Assembly (NCBI GenBank): GCA_021159445.1
Contig: JAGGRV010000527.1
Span: 1 to 7,035 of the forward strand
DNA: 7,035 bases
Source of the DNA: Deltaproteobacteria bacterium
GTDB lineage: Bacteria > Desulfobacterota > Dissulfuribacteria > Dissulfuribacterales > UBA3076
Direction: 5' to 3'
Shown here piece after piece: positions 1 through 5,359 of this stretch; position 1 is the first letter of the stretch; each line of letters starts with the position of its first letter. The notes beneath the pieces are model-generated. The model was not told the DNA's origin and did not search any database. It was given only the letters and a program-made list of their open reading frames with translations. A program made the translations under genes and the position numbers.

Positions 1-26
1 GTTAGGAATGCCGATTTTTGTCTCAC
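1..26 (-). CDS. 5' end of a fifth multihaem cytochrome paralogue (partial, cut by window edge)
   Basis: Reading the minus strand from 26 down gives GTG AGA CAA AAA TCG GCA TTC CTA, that is (M)RQKSAFL. This closely resembles the signal-peptide starts of the other cytochromes here (MKTKTAFL, MKQKLGFV, MRQLKRVFL). An AAGGAG Shine-Dalgarno sequence lies nine bases upstream of the GTG. Only eight codons are inside the window, so no haem motif is visible. The assignment rests on N-terminal similarity, the ribosome binding site and the position in a head-to-tail cytochrome array. A chance resemblance is possible. Confidence 0.6.
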
Positions 27-67
27 GAGTGCTTTCTCCTTCCGAAAGGGGTCCTACTACTATTATC

Positions 68-86
68 GGCAGGGAAAATCCCTACC
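68..86. other. hairpin upstream of the left-edge cytochrome
   Basis: The minus strand reads GGTAGGGA, a TTT loop, then TCCCTGCC: an eight-pair stem with one G-T wobble, 42-60 nt upstream of the GTG at 26. A run of eight T lies just before it on the minus strand and no T-run follows it, so it does not look like a terminator for minus-strand transcription. It may be a 5' leader structure. Its function is unknown. Confidence 0.35.
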
Positions 87-160
87 TTTAAAAAAAACTG
101 ATGCAGCGCAAAAAAGAGCAATAGTGCCGAAGCTTCCATGAACACAGTCAAAGGTTCTTA

Positions 161-175
161 GTAAGCGTTCACAGG
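161..175 (+). repeat. dispersed 15-nt repeat, copy 1 (GTAAGCGTTCACAGG)
   Basis: This copy of a short motif recurs near the right edge at 6871 and 6921. It overlaps the stop codon of the four-helix-bundle gene (TGA at 171-169 on the minus strand). It continues into an imperfect GGTTCA-type run up to about 190, which encodes the NPEPVNL tail of that protein. It probably marks the end of a mobile or extragenic repeat unit. The 5'-GTAA end recalls IS66-type termini, but that link is inference. Confidence 0.5.
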
Positions 176-555
176 TTCACGGGTTCAGGGTTGCTTTTAT
201 TTCGCCGGCCCTGCTCATAAGCCAGCAAGTACTTGATGAAACCACGAATGGCGGCGCGGGTACGTCCGGCATAATCATACACATCCTGAAACTCGGCTTT
301 CGTTATGTATTGTTGATCCAACGCCACGTAAAGCTCACTCTGGACCTCGGAGCAAGACCTCTTTGCATACCGAAGAAAACGAACAAACTCCGAATTTGTC
401 TCCGAATCAAAGCCTTCGGCAATATTATGCATCGATGATCCGGCAGCATCTTGTACCTGTTTCTTCAATCCGAAGTCTTTCGCAAACCCTGGCTTCCTTG
501 TTAGCCCATACACACGCCCTGTTAATTCACGTGCCAGTTGCCAGGCCAAGCACAT
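169..555 (-). CDS. four-helix-bundle protein of the 23S rRNA intervening-sequence (S23/IVP) type, N-terminus altered
   Basis: The 128-residue product begins MCLAWQLARELTGRV and carries the family hallmarks: WQLAREL near the start, FGLKKQVQDAAGSSMHNIAEGF at 28-49 with the signature NIAEG (44-48), EFVRFLRYAKRSCSEVQSEL (56-75) and a final helix through GFIKYLLAYEQ (105-115). These are small alpha-helical proteins encoded in 23S rRNA intervening sequences and as stand-alone genes; their function is not settled. The usual start, about six to eight residues before the conserved W, is missing because the gene abuts a truncated cytochrome. I chose the ATG at 555, which lies inside the cytochrome frame with AAGGG five bases upstream. 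A longer frame back to 633 only reads cytochrome DNA out of frame. The C-terminal SNPEPVNL is repeat-derived. Expression probably depends on the sigma-54 promoter at 1003-1018. DGR Avd proteins share this fold, but no reverse transcriptase is visible. Confidence 0.8.
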   Translation of the reverse strand: MCLAWQLARELTGRVYGLTRKPGFAKDFGLKKQVQDAAGSSMHNIAEGFDSETNSEFVRFLRYAKRSCSEVQSELYVALDQQYITKAEFQDVYDYAGRTRAAIRGFIKYLLAYEQGRRNKSNPEPVNL

Positions 556-901
556 TATGGCCCTTGGTGTCATTGCCTTCGCCGGCGGTCGCCACCCAGT
601 AGAAGTTGCCGCCGGCAAGGGTATCCGTACCATACGTCACACTGGTGTTATAGACGTAAGGTGTCGTACCACCACTTGCAAGCTCTGCGTTGTCTCCGGT
701 ATGACAGCCTATACAGCTATCAGCCAGCAGGTGCCTGAGCGGTCCACCCGTAACTACATCCCCACCGTCCTGGCTATTGTGCATACTATGGCAGTTACCG
801 CAAGACTGCCCATGTACATTGGCCCAGACGGAATGTGGTAAGATCGTCAAAATACCTGTACACAAAAAAGACATCATCACAAATCCCAGTTTTTGTTTCA
901 T
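527..901 (-). pseudogene. multihaem c-type cytochrome, truncated after two haem sites
   Basis: The 124-residue frame has a signal peptide ending SVWA (about residue 27), haem motifs CGNCH (34-38) and CIGCH (63-67), and the family segment LAGGNFYWV...DTKGHNVLGL. It aligns with the first third of the 351-354 residue paralogues, then ends after LATGT with TGA. The CX3CH site, the CEGCH, CCGCH and CLSCH sites and the C-terminal haem are absent. Similarity stops within a few codons of where the four-helix-bundle homology begins, and the two frames overlap by 29 nt. The start at 901 is preferred over 913 because GGAGG lies five bases before it and MKQKLGF matches the paralogues. It could still make a secreted dihaem protein, but I call it a truncated gene. 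Confidence 0.85.
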
Positions 902-1002
902 GGTTTCCTCCATTACTATGAGGTTATTAATTATATTTATCTATTTTACCGTTGACGTTGAAAAAATTAACCAAATTACAAGCTGTACTATTTCTAGTAT
1001 TA

Positions 1003-1018
1003 CGCAAAATTAATGCCA
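1003..1018 (-). promoter_or_regulatory. sigma-54 (-24/-12) promoter of the truncated cytochrome
   Basis: The minus strand reads TGGCATTAATTTTGCG, matching the RpoN consensus TGGCAC-N5-TTGCW, with exactly 10 nt between the invariant GG and GC. Transcription would start near 992, giving a leader of about 90 nt before the ATG at 901. An IHF-like AATCAA with an imperfect second half lies roughly 50 nt upstream. A comparable promoter precedes the cytochrome at 4923. Confidence 0.7.
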
Positions 1019-1087
1019 CAAACATTCAAGGATAAAAACGTCAAACGACATCGAAAATGCCCCATTACTTGATTATATTTTTGCCTA

Positions 1088-1128
1088 ATACCCGACCGGA
1101 GACCATGCCTGTGGCCATCACGTATTGG
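1088..1128. repeat. 41-nt conserved element, copy 1 (3' of the decayed cytochrome)
   Basis: This stretch matches 2490-2530 at 39 of 41 positions. Both copies lie downstream (minus strand) of a cytochrome reading frame. The minus strand begins CCAATACGTGATGGCC and contains GGTCTCCGGTCGGGTA. Shared position and near identity suggest either a duplicated 3' flank or a functional downstream element. No reading frame is convincingly conserved through it. Confidence 0.6.
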
Positions 1129-1400
1129 GAGCCCTTAAGTATAGAAAGCCGATTCCAGCCATCGGACCGGAACGATGGAAATGCAAGGTGTTTACTTGTC
1201 CCGTCAATCCTGTAGGTATGACAATTTTTGCCAAGGAAGTGTCGCTACGCGTCATCTACTACGGTCTCTCCGCCCTGGTTGTTATGCATAATGTGGCAGT
1301 TTCCACAAAACTGGCCTTGCAACCTAGCCCAGACCGAATGAGGCAAGAACCACGTAATGACGTGGGACAATGAAAAAAGGCCCTTACGGGAGACGAACAT
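1129..1400 (-). pseudogene. decayed multihaem cytochrome remnant
   Basis: From an ATG at 1400 the minus strand encodes a degraded signal peptide, then WFLPHSVWARLQGQFCGNCH and IMHNNQGGE, clearly the N-terminus of the same cytochrome family with haem site 1 intact (CGNCH). A TAG at 1247-1245 ends the frame after VVDDA. Beyond it, RHFLGKNCHT matches the paralogue RHLxxxxCIGCHT, but haem site 2 is reduced to NCH by a short in-frame loss. No further haem site follows. The 41-nt element that sits 3' of the intact gene at 2557 begins at 1128, so most of the gene seems to have been lost by internal deletion. No clear ribosome binding site precedes 1400. The outer limits given are approximate; firm homology covers about 1209-1360. 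Confidence 0.8.
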
Positions 1401-1498
1401 TTACGATTTTGCGAGGCTAAAAATGGACGTTGAGTAAGGACTTAGTGAGCAACATATATTGTCATATTAGCCGCCGCGTCGCAATATCATTGTTATTT

Positions 1499-1670
1499 GT
1501 AACTACTCAGGTGGATAGGCTGAAGGCTGAAGACTGTTAGGAAAAAGCGCATTTTAAAGCCATGTTTGGTGCAAGAACCAGATATTTCCGCCAAAGTACG
1601 GCAATCGTGCTCTTCTGACCCCTTCAGCCTTCAGTCTAAACCCCTTCAGCCTGACTACGTGAGTAGTTAC
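1499..1670. mobile_element. MITE-like element, copy A (172 bp) with 8-bp target duplication
   Basis: The element starts GTAACTACTCA and ends TGAGTAGTTAC; the terminal inverted repeats match at about 24 of 28 positions. It is flanked by perfect 8-bp direct repeats, TGTTATTT at 1491-1498 and at 1671-1678. There is no credible coding frame. The subterminal DNA is rich in CTGAAG/CTTCAG repeats. The core of about 90 bp, from TTAGGAAAAAGCGC to CGGCAATCGT, is nearly the same as in copy B. An 8-bp duplication with 5'-GTAA termini fits the IS66 family, whose transposase may mobilise it in trans; that family link is inference. Confidence 0.85.
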
Positions 1671-1678
1671 TGTTATTT

Positions 1679-1700
1679 TAAGATAGTCTTGACTATTTTA
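1679..1700. promoter_or_regulatory. 22-bp near-perfect palindrome overlapping a possible -35 box
   Basis: TAAGATAGTC-TT-GACTATTTTA pairs in all ten positions with one G-T wobble. It contains TTGACT (1689-1694), a plausible sigma-70 -35 for the downstream DUF4258/DUF2283 pair, although the -10 region is weak. Toxin-antitoxin operons are often repressed at such palindromes, so it may be the operator. It lies immediately outside the target duplication of MITE copy A. Confidence 0.35.
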
Positions 1701-1814
1701 AATTGGAGAATACTGTGACCATAGAACTATTGAGGGTGGTTCAACTATTAAATTCCCCCTTCAAAGGATGGATTTCTTGAATTTTCCCTTAATAGCTTAC
1801 ACTGAGGTGCCAAC

Positions 1815-2036
1815 GTGATTATTGAGTACACACGCCACGCCAGAAGACGCATGAAATGGCGGGAAATATCAGAATCAGAAGTTAAACTTGCGATAAGTAC
1901 GCCCGATAAAGTCGAATCCACTGAAAAAAAGCGACACAATGCTTACAAAACAATAAAAGGGAAAGTGTTGAAGGTAACCTACCGAAAATTTGATAACCAA
2001 GCACAGATTATAAGTGCATTATGGAAGGGTAAATAA
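1815..2036 (+). CDS. DUF4258-family small protein, putative toxin of a toxin-antitoxin-like pair
   Basis: The 73-residue basic protein starts at GTG, with GAGGTG about five bases upstream. It shows the DUF4258 pattern: an N-terminal IEYTRHARRRMKWREISESEV, a central ISTPDKVESTEKKRHNAYKTIKGK and a C-terminal strand LKVTYRKFDNQAQIISALWK. The H-A-R-R-R-M start and the late 'V-Y-R---II-A' strand are typical of this family, which resembles small RelE/BrnT-like toxin folds. No catalytic activity is established. It lies three bases before a DUF2283 gene, and the two families often occur as neighbours. The pair is the only clear coding content on the plus strand, opposite to all the cytochromes, and is AT-richer than the propeller gene. 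Confidence 0.75.
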   Translation: MIIEYTRHARRRMKWREISESEVKLAISTPDKVESTEKKRHNAYKTIKGKVLKVTYRKFDNQAQIISALWKGK

Positions 2037-2039
2037 TTA

Positions 2040-2264
2040 ATGAAGATTGAATACGATAGAGAAGTCGATGCAGTATACATATATTTGCAGCAAAAACAGG
2101 TAGTAAAGACGATAGAGCTGTCCGACGTAGTCAAGGTCGACCTCGACGAGGAGGATAATCTTATCGGCATCGAAGTGCTTGACGCCACTCAGCGATACTC
2201 CTTGGCAGATATTTTCAATATCAGCACTGAAAATCTTATCCTAGAAGAAGGACTCGCGGCCTGA
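2040..2264 (+). CDS. DUF2283-family small protein, putative antitoxin partner
   Basis: The 74-residue acidic protein matches the DUF2283 pattern: IEYDREVDAVYIYLQ at the start, a middle IELSDVVKVDLDEEDNLIGIEVLDA and a C-terminal helix SLADIFNIS. In the family the D-x-E-x-D-A-x-Y-I and D-x-D-x-x-x-x-L-x-G-I-E-x-L-D-A segments are diagnostic. It begins at ATG 2040, three bases after the DUF4258 stop, with AAGGG about ten bases upstream inside the preceding gene, so the two are almost certainly co-transcribed. Its acidic composition beside a basic partner suits an antitoxin, but the function is inferred from genomic habit only. Confidence 0.78.
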   Translation: MKIEYDREVDAVYIYLQQKQVVKTIELSDVVKVDLDEEDNLIGIEVLDATQRYSLADIFNISTENLILEEGLAA

Positions 2265-2556
2265 GTACTTGGCTGTGCAATATCACCTATCGCCTTACAT
2301 GCCGACGTCATATCTTCTTTCAGCCTTGAGCTTTCAGTTTCAAGCTTTGCACTCTGCGGCATCATTTTGATGAAATGTATGTAACTTTAGATTTTTCCAG
2401 AGTGATTTCAGAGCCAGTTTTTAGAAATCATACTAATTTTTGATTTTAATTTAATCAGGTAAGGCCCAACCGGACCGCGCAAAGGCCATATACCCGACCG
2501 GAGACCAAGCCTATGGCCATCACGTATTGGAAGTGAAGGGGGATAATTACGAGATA
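2265..2556. other. non-coding stretch between convergent DUF2283 and cytochrome genes
   Basis: This is a convergent intergenic region, AT-rich in the middle. It holds the second copy of the 41-nt element (2490-2530) and a weak CTTGA/TCAAG repeat around 2325-2345 that is too short to call a terminator. No haem motif or credible small gene was found on either strand. Confidence 0.6.
2490..2530. repeat. 41-nt conserved element, copy 2 (3' of the cytochrome ending at 2557)
   Basis: It is identical to 1088-1128 at 39 of 41 positions and begins about 27 nt after the cytochrome stop on the minus strand. Here GGCCATA and TATGGCC (minus strand) can pair as seven base pairs around a 21-nt loop, one arm lying partly outside the conserved block. 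The adjoining plus-strand GACCGC-GC-AAAGGCCATA is echoed at 3717-3732 upstream of the same gene, without the GC insertion. Confidence 0.6.
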
Positions 2557-3612
2557 TTAATCATTTGTTGTGTGGCATATTTTGCAACCGTCATCTTCTT
2601 CTGAGCCACTCCATCTGAGCATACTCGCATATGGACTGCCGTGCGCTCGATGGCAGGAAAGACACATTACGAGGTCCGTACCAGGTGTCACTGTTGCGCT
2701 TGGCCCGGAGTATTCATCGAGGTCTGGCCGGGCTACCGGAGCCAAAGGCTCGTAAACAGTATATGCATATGTTTCTGGTAAAGCCGCATCCGACGGATGT
2801 CGTATCCATGCCCCACCATCATCCTGCTGGATATGAAAGTTTTTGTGGCAGCCACAGCAGTAAGCGGTCATGGTATTGCCGAGGATTTTGAAATTTCCAG
2901 GTTTAGTGTGGTCCCCAACAAAACCGAGATACTCATTGTGGTCTGTTGAAGTAGGATTGTATTCCCAGTCGTCATCCTCTATTCCTTCAACGCCGTGGCC
3001 GGACCCACACCGATGCCCGGAGCAATAGCGGAACCAGCCTTCATCTTCACTCACAACGTTGCTGTAATTAATGGGATGATCGGGGGCATGGTGTGCTACC
3101 GCAAGATGGCAGCCTTCACAACCACTTCCTAAATCGGTTAAGATACTTTCCTGCTTTTCAGCCAGTGTAAGGTGACAACTATTAGCACAGCTAGTCGTCC
3201 CACCAGGTGCCTCTGAGTGATTAAGATCTACGTCCGACAGGCCCAGTACATTATGACCCTTGTTGTCGTCACCGTATGCCACCCACCAGAAATTACCGCC
3301 GGCCAGAGTATTTCCATCTGTTGTGAGAGTAGGATACGTTGGTTGACTCAGGCCCATGACGTAGGGTATGTCGCCATTGCTGCTACTACCTCCGCTATTG
3401 TCACCAGTATGACAACCTATACAGTCGCCTTTTGTGAGATGCCGGTACGGTCCATCTTCACCACCTTCAATAGTTTGCCCGCCCTGGCTGTTGTGCATGA
3501 TATGACAGTTAACGCATGGGCCGTTCACTGCGGCCCAGACCGAATTAGGCAAAAACGTTATAATGCCAACGGATAAGAAAAATATGTTTAGAAATGCCGT
3601 TTTTGTTTTCAT
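2557..3612 (-). CDS. secreted multihaem c-type cytochrome (six CXXCH plus one CX3CH)
   Basis: The 351-residue protein has a signal peptide (hydrophobic about 6-21, cleavage near SVWA-AVNG, residue 27/28). Haem motifs are CVNCH (33-37), CIGCH (64-68), a CX3CH site CANSCH (142-147), CEGCH (165-169), CCGCH (252-256), CLSCH (317-321) and CKICH (343-347). The tail CLSCHRAHGSP...MLRW...CxxCHTT is typical of doubled-CXXCH cytochromes. A conserved CSGH (197-200) is not a normal haem site. It should act in the periplasm or on the cell surface in electron transfer. I prefer ATG 3612, which aligns with the paralogues; the alternative ATG at 3633 adds seven residues, and neither has a strong Shine-Dalgarno. 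No sigma-54 site was found upstream, and a terminator separates it from the cytochrome before it, so its promoter is unclear. Confidence 0.92.
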   Translation of the reverse strand: MKTKTAFLNIFFLSVGIITFLPNSVWAAVNGPCVNCHIMHNSQGGQTIEGGEDGPYRHLTKGDCIGCHTGDNSGGSSSNGDIPYVMGLSQPTYPTLTTDGNTLAGGNFWWVAYGDDNKGHNVLGLSDVDLNHSEAPGGTTSCANSCHLTLAEKQESILTDLGSGCEGCHLAVAHHAPDHPINYSNVVSEDEGWFRYCSGHRCGSGHGVEGIEDDDWEYNPTSTDHNEYLGFVGDHTKPGNFKILGNTMTAYCCGCHKNFHIQQDDGGAWIRHPSDAALPETYAYTVYEPLAPVARPDLDEYSGPSATVTPGTDLVMCLSCHRAHGSPYASMLRWSGSEEDDGCKICHTTND

Positions 3613-3780
3613 GGCTGAATCGTGCCTACTCATACACCAAGCCGCTGTCTTATCTCAGCCATTGGACAAGGTTCTGAGACCTGCCTCGTGGTGAAAAACG
3701 CCCACGACGACATCATGACCGCAAAGGCCATAAACCTGCATTGTTAATCTATAATCTAAGAGACTTAATTGAAGAGAAGA

Positions 3781-3827
3781 TAGGAAAAAGGAAAAAGAGA
3801 CTGGGGGAAGAAAAACTTCCCCCAGTC
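3781..3827 (-). terminator. rho-independent terminator after the cytochrome at 3859
   Basis: On the minus strand GACTGGGGGAAG (3827-3816), a TTTTT loop and CTTCCCCCAGTC (3810-3799) form a perfect 12-bp stem. It is followed by CTTTTTCCTTTTTCC, a split T-run. The stem begins 31 nt past the TAG at 3859. It should end transcription from the sigma-54 promoter at 5214-5229, isolating the next cytochrome. Confidence 0.88.
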
Positions 3828-3858
3828 CTCCTTAATGTACGTCAGTCATGATGCATTA

Positions 3859-4923
3859 CTAATCGTCTTTTGTCGTATGACACGTAAAGCAGCCAGTGCC
3901 GTCATCTCCACCGCCACCGGCAACCTGGCCATCATAGTCCCATCTGAGCATGTCATCATACGGACTGCCATGGGCCCGATGGCAGGATAGACACATGACC
4001 ATGTCCGTACCCGGTGTAACCGTTGAGCTCACAGTAGTTAAGCTTGGCCGTGCTACCGGGGCCTCAGGGCTATATGTCGTGTAGGCTGCATATTCACCGG
4101 AATCCGGAATGATCGCATCCGATGGGTGCCGGATCCACGAACCGGAATCATCTTGGACATGGAAGCCTCCGTGGCAGCCGCAGCAATACGCGGTCATGGT
4201 ATTGCCGAGGTTGTAGAAACCTGCGGTGGTAGTTGCATTCACAGCATTACCGAGATACTCATTGTGGTTGTCTGAGGCGGTCTCATATTGCCAGTCATCA
4301 TCCTCTATTCCTTCAACGCCGTGGCCACCTCCACTCATATGCCCGGAGCAGAAACGGAACCAGCCGTCTTCCTCATCGGCAATACCCTCTGTAGTTGAAC
4401 CGCTCTTATGATGCTTTACCGCAAGATGGCAGCCCTCACACCCGCTTCCTAATTCGGGATAAACAGTCTGCTCTGCAGCCAGTGTCATGTGACAACTTTC
4501 AGCACAGTTTGCCCACACACCAGGTGCTCCTTCACTGTCAAGGATCTCTTGATCCTGGCCTGACAGGCCAAGGACATTATGGCCCTTGGTGTCATTATTA
4601 CCTCCGTTGTCGGCCACCCAGTAGAAGTTGCCGCCGGCAAGGGTAGTCGTACCATACTCTGGCTCAGTCGTGCTATAGACGTAAGGTATTGTACCCGTGC
4701 TTGTTCCACCTCCGCTGTTTGTGCCGGTATGGCACCCTATACAGTTACCTTTTGTAAGATGTCCGTACGGTCCACCAGCGTCAACATCTCCCCCGTTCTG
4801 GCTGTTGTGCATGATGTGACAATTAACACATGGGCCGTTCACTGCGGCCCGGACCAAATTGGGCAAAAACGAAATAATGCCCATACAGATTAATAACAAA
4901 AATACCCGTTTTAGTTGTCTCAT
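3859..4923 (-). CDS. secreted multihaem c-type cytochrome (six CXXCH plus one CX3CH)
   Basis: The 354-residue paralogue of the protein at 2557-3612 is alignable end to end. The signal peptide ends near LVRA-AVNG (26/27). Haem motifs are CVNCH (32-36), CIGCH (61-65), CAESCH (140-145, CX3CH), CEGCH (162-166), CCGCH (247-251), CLSCH (311-315) and CFTCH (345-349). The CSGH at 192-195 is also kept. Extra histidines outside the motifs (HHK, HNEY, HPSD) could be distal ligands. The start is firm: a GGAGGAGG Shine-Dalgarno lies just upstream of ATG 4923. The gene has its own sigma-54 promoter (5214-5229), a MITE between promoter and start, and a terminator at its end, so it forms a monocistronic unit. 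The precise redox partner cannot be read from sequence. Confidence 0.94.
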   Translation of the reverse strand: MRQLKRVFLLLICMGIISFLPNLVRAAVNGPCVNCHIMHNSQNGGDVDAGGPYGHLTKGNCIGCHTGTNSGGGTSTGTIPYVYSTTEPEYGTTTLAGGNFYWVADNGGNNDTKGHNVLGLSGQDQEILDSEGAPGVWANCAESCHMTLAAEQTVYPELGSGCEGCHLAVKHHKSGSTTEGIADEEDGWFRFCSGHMSGGGHGVEGIEDDDWQYETASDNHNEYLGNAVNATTTAGFYNLGNTMTAYCCGCHGGFHVQDDSGSWIRHPSDAIIPDSGEYAAYTTYSPEAPVARPSLTTVSSTVTPGTDMVMCLSCHRAHGSPYDDMLRWDYDGQVAGGGGDDGTGCFTCHTTKDD

Positions 4924-5015
4924 ATTTACCTCCTCCTTTTCTGTTGATTTCTGCCTTTTTTCTAGCCTCTATCTTCTAATAACTAAGTCCAGTGACACTA
5001 ATTAAAATCTATTAC

Positions 5016-5158
5016 GTAACTACTCAGGTGGATAGGCTGAAGGCTGTTAGGAAAAAGCGCATTTTAAAGCCATGTTTGGTGCAAAAATTAGATATTTCCG
5101 CTAAAGTACGGCAATCGTACACTTTTGACTCCTTCAGTCTGACTACGTGAATAGTTAC
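5016..5158. mobile_element. MITE-like element, copy B (143 bp) with 8-bp target duplication
   Basis: It has the same termini and orientation as copy A (GTAACTACTCA at the left, GAATAGTTAC at the right), with an inverted-repeat match of about 22 of 28. It is bounded by perfect 8-bp direct repeats TCTATTAC at 5008-5015 and 5159-5166. It is shorter than copy A because CTGAAG-type repeats near both ends are missing; the core differs at only a few positions. It lies in the presumed leader between the sigma-54 promoter and the ATG at 4923, so it should be transcribed with the cytochrome. A short minus-strand open frame across it (5024-5206) is not regarded as a gene. Confidence 0.87.
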
Positions 5159-5213
5159 TCTATTACCTCTATAATAATTTATAAGGCGATCATTAGCATA
5201 TGTCAACTATATT

Positions 5214-5229
5214 AGCAAGCTTCATGCCA
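5214..5229 (-). promoter_or_regulatory. sigma-54 (-24/-12) promoter of the cytochrome at 3859-4923
   Basis: The minus strand reads TGGCATGAAGCTTGCT, an excellent RpoN match with 10 nt between GG and GC. The predicted start near 5203 gives a leader of about 280 nt, of which 151 nt are the MITE and one target duplication; without them it would be about 130 nt. Sigma-54 dependence implies activation by an enhancer-binding protein. Confidence 0.75.
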
Positions 5230-5317
5230 CAAAATTCGGAAATATAGGCCTCAAAAACATGGAAAAATGCCATCTGACGCCATTATTTTTATAATAAAAA
5301 AGGAAATGGAAAATAAA

Positions 5318-5335
5318 TGTCCACTAACATGGACA
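5318..5335. promoter_or_regulatory. inverted repeat TGTCCA-N6-TGGACA, candidate enhancer-binding site
   Basis: This perfect six-base dyad lies about 90-105 bp upstream of the -24 element at 5214-5229, the distance at which sigma-54 activators commonly bind. No equally clear copy was found upstream of the 1003-1018 promoter, so this is a suggestion from geometry alone. Confidence 0.35.
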
Positions 5336-5359
5336 ACTAATATCCAAAGTGGTAATTTT

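Noticed and set aside
169..555. Diversity-generating retroelement, since its Avd subunit shares the four-helix-bundle fold
   Set aside because: There is no reverse transcriptase frame and no template/variable repeat pair with adenine-biased differences in the window.
3217..3576. A 119-residue plus-strand open frame inside the cytochrome
   Set aside because: It is the antisense shadow of a cytochrome with seven haem sites; it has no ribosome binding site and no family resemblance.
2455..3740. Possible c-di-GMP (GEMM) riboswitch, because of AAAGGCC-rich stretches near cytochrome genes
   Set aside because: The characteristic paired GCAAA-containing helices and GGUA-type receptor could not be assembled on either strand, and the best-looking bases are on the strand opposite to the genes.
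5024..5206. A 60-residue minus-strand open frame
   Set aside because: It lies almost wholly in MITE copy B, and the same frame is interrupted in copy A, so it is not maintained as a gene.
5336..5359. Terminator after the propeller lipoprotein
   Set aside because: Only a four-base GTAA/TTAC dyad around a T-run is present, which is too weak to call.
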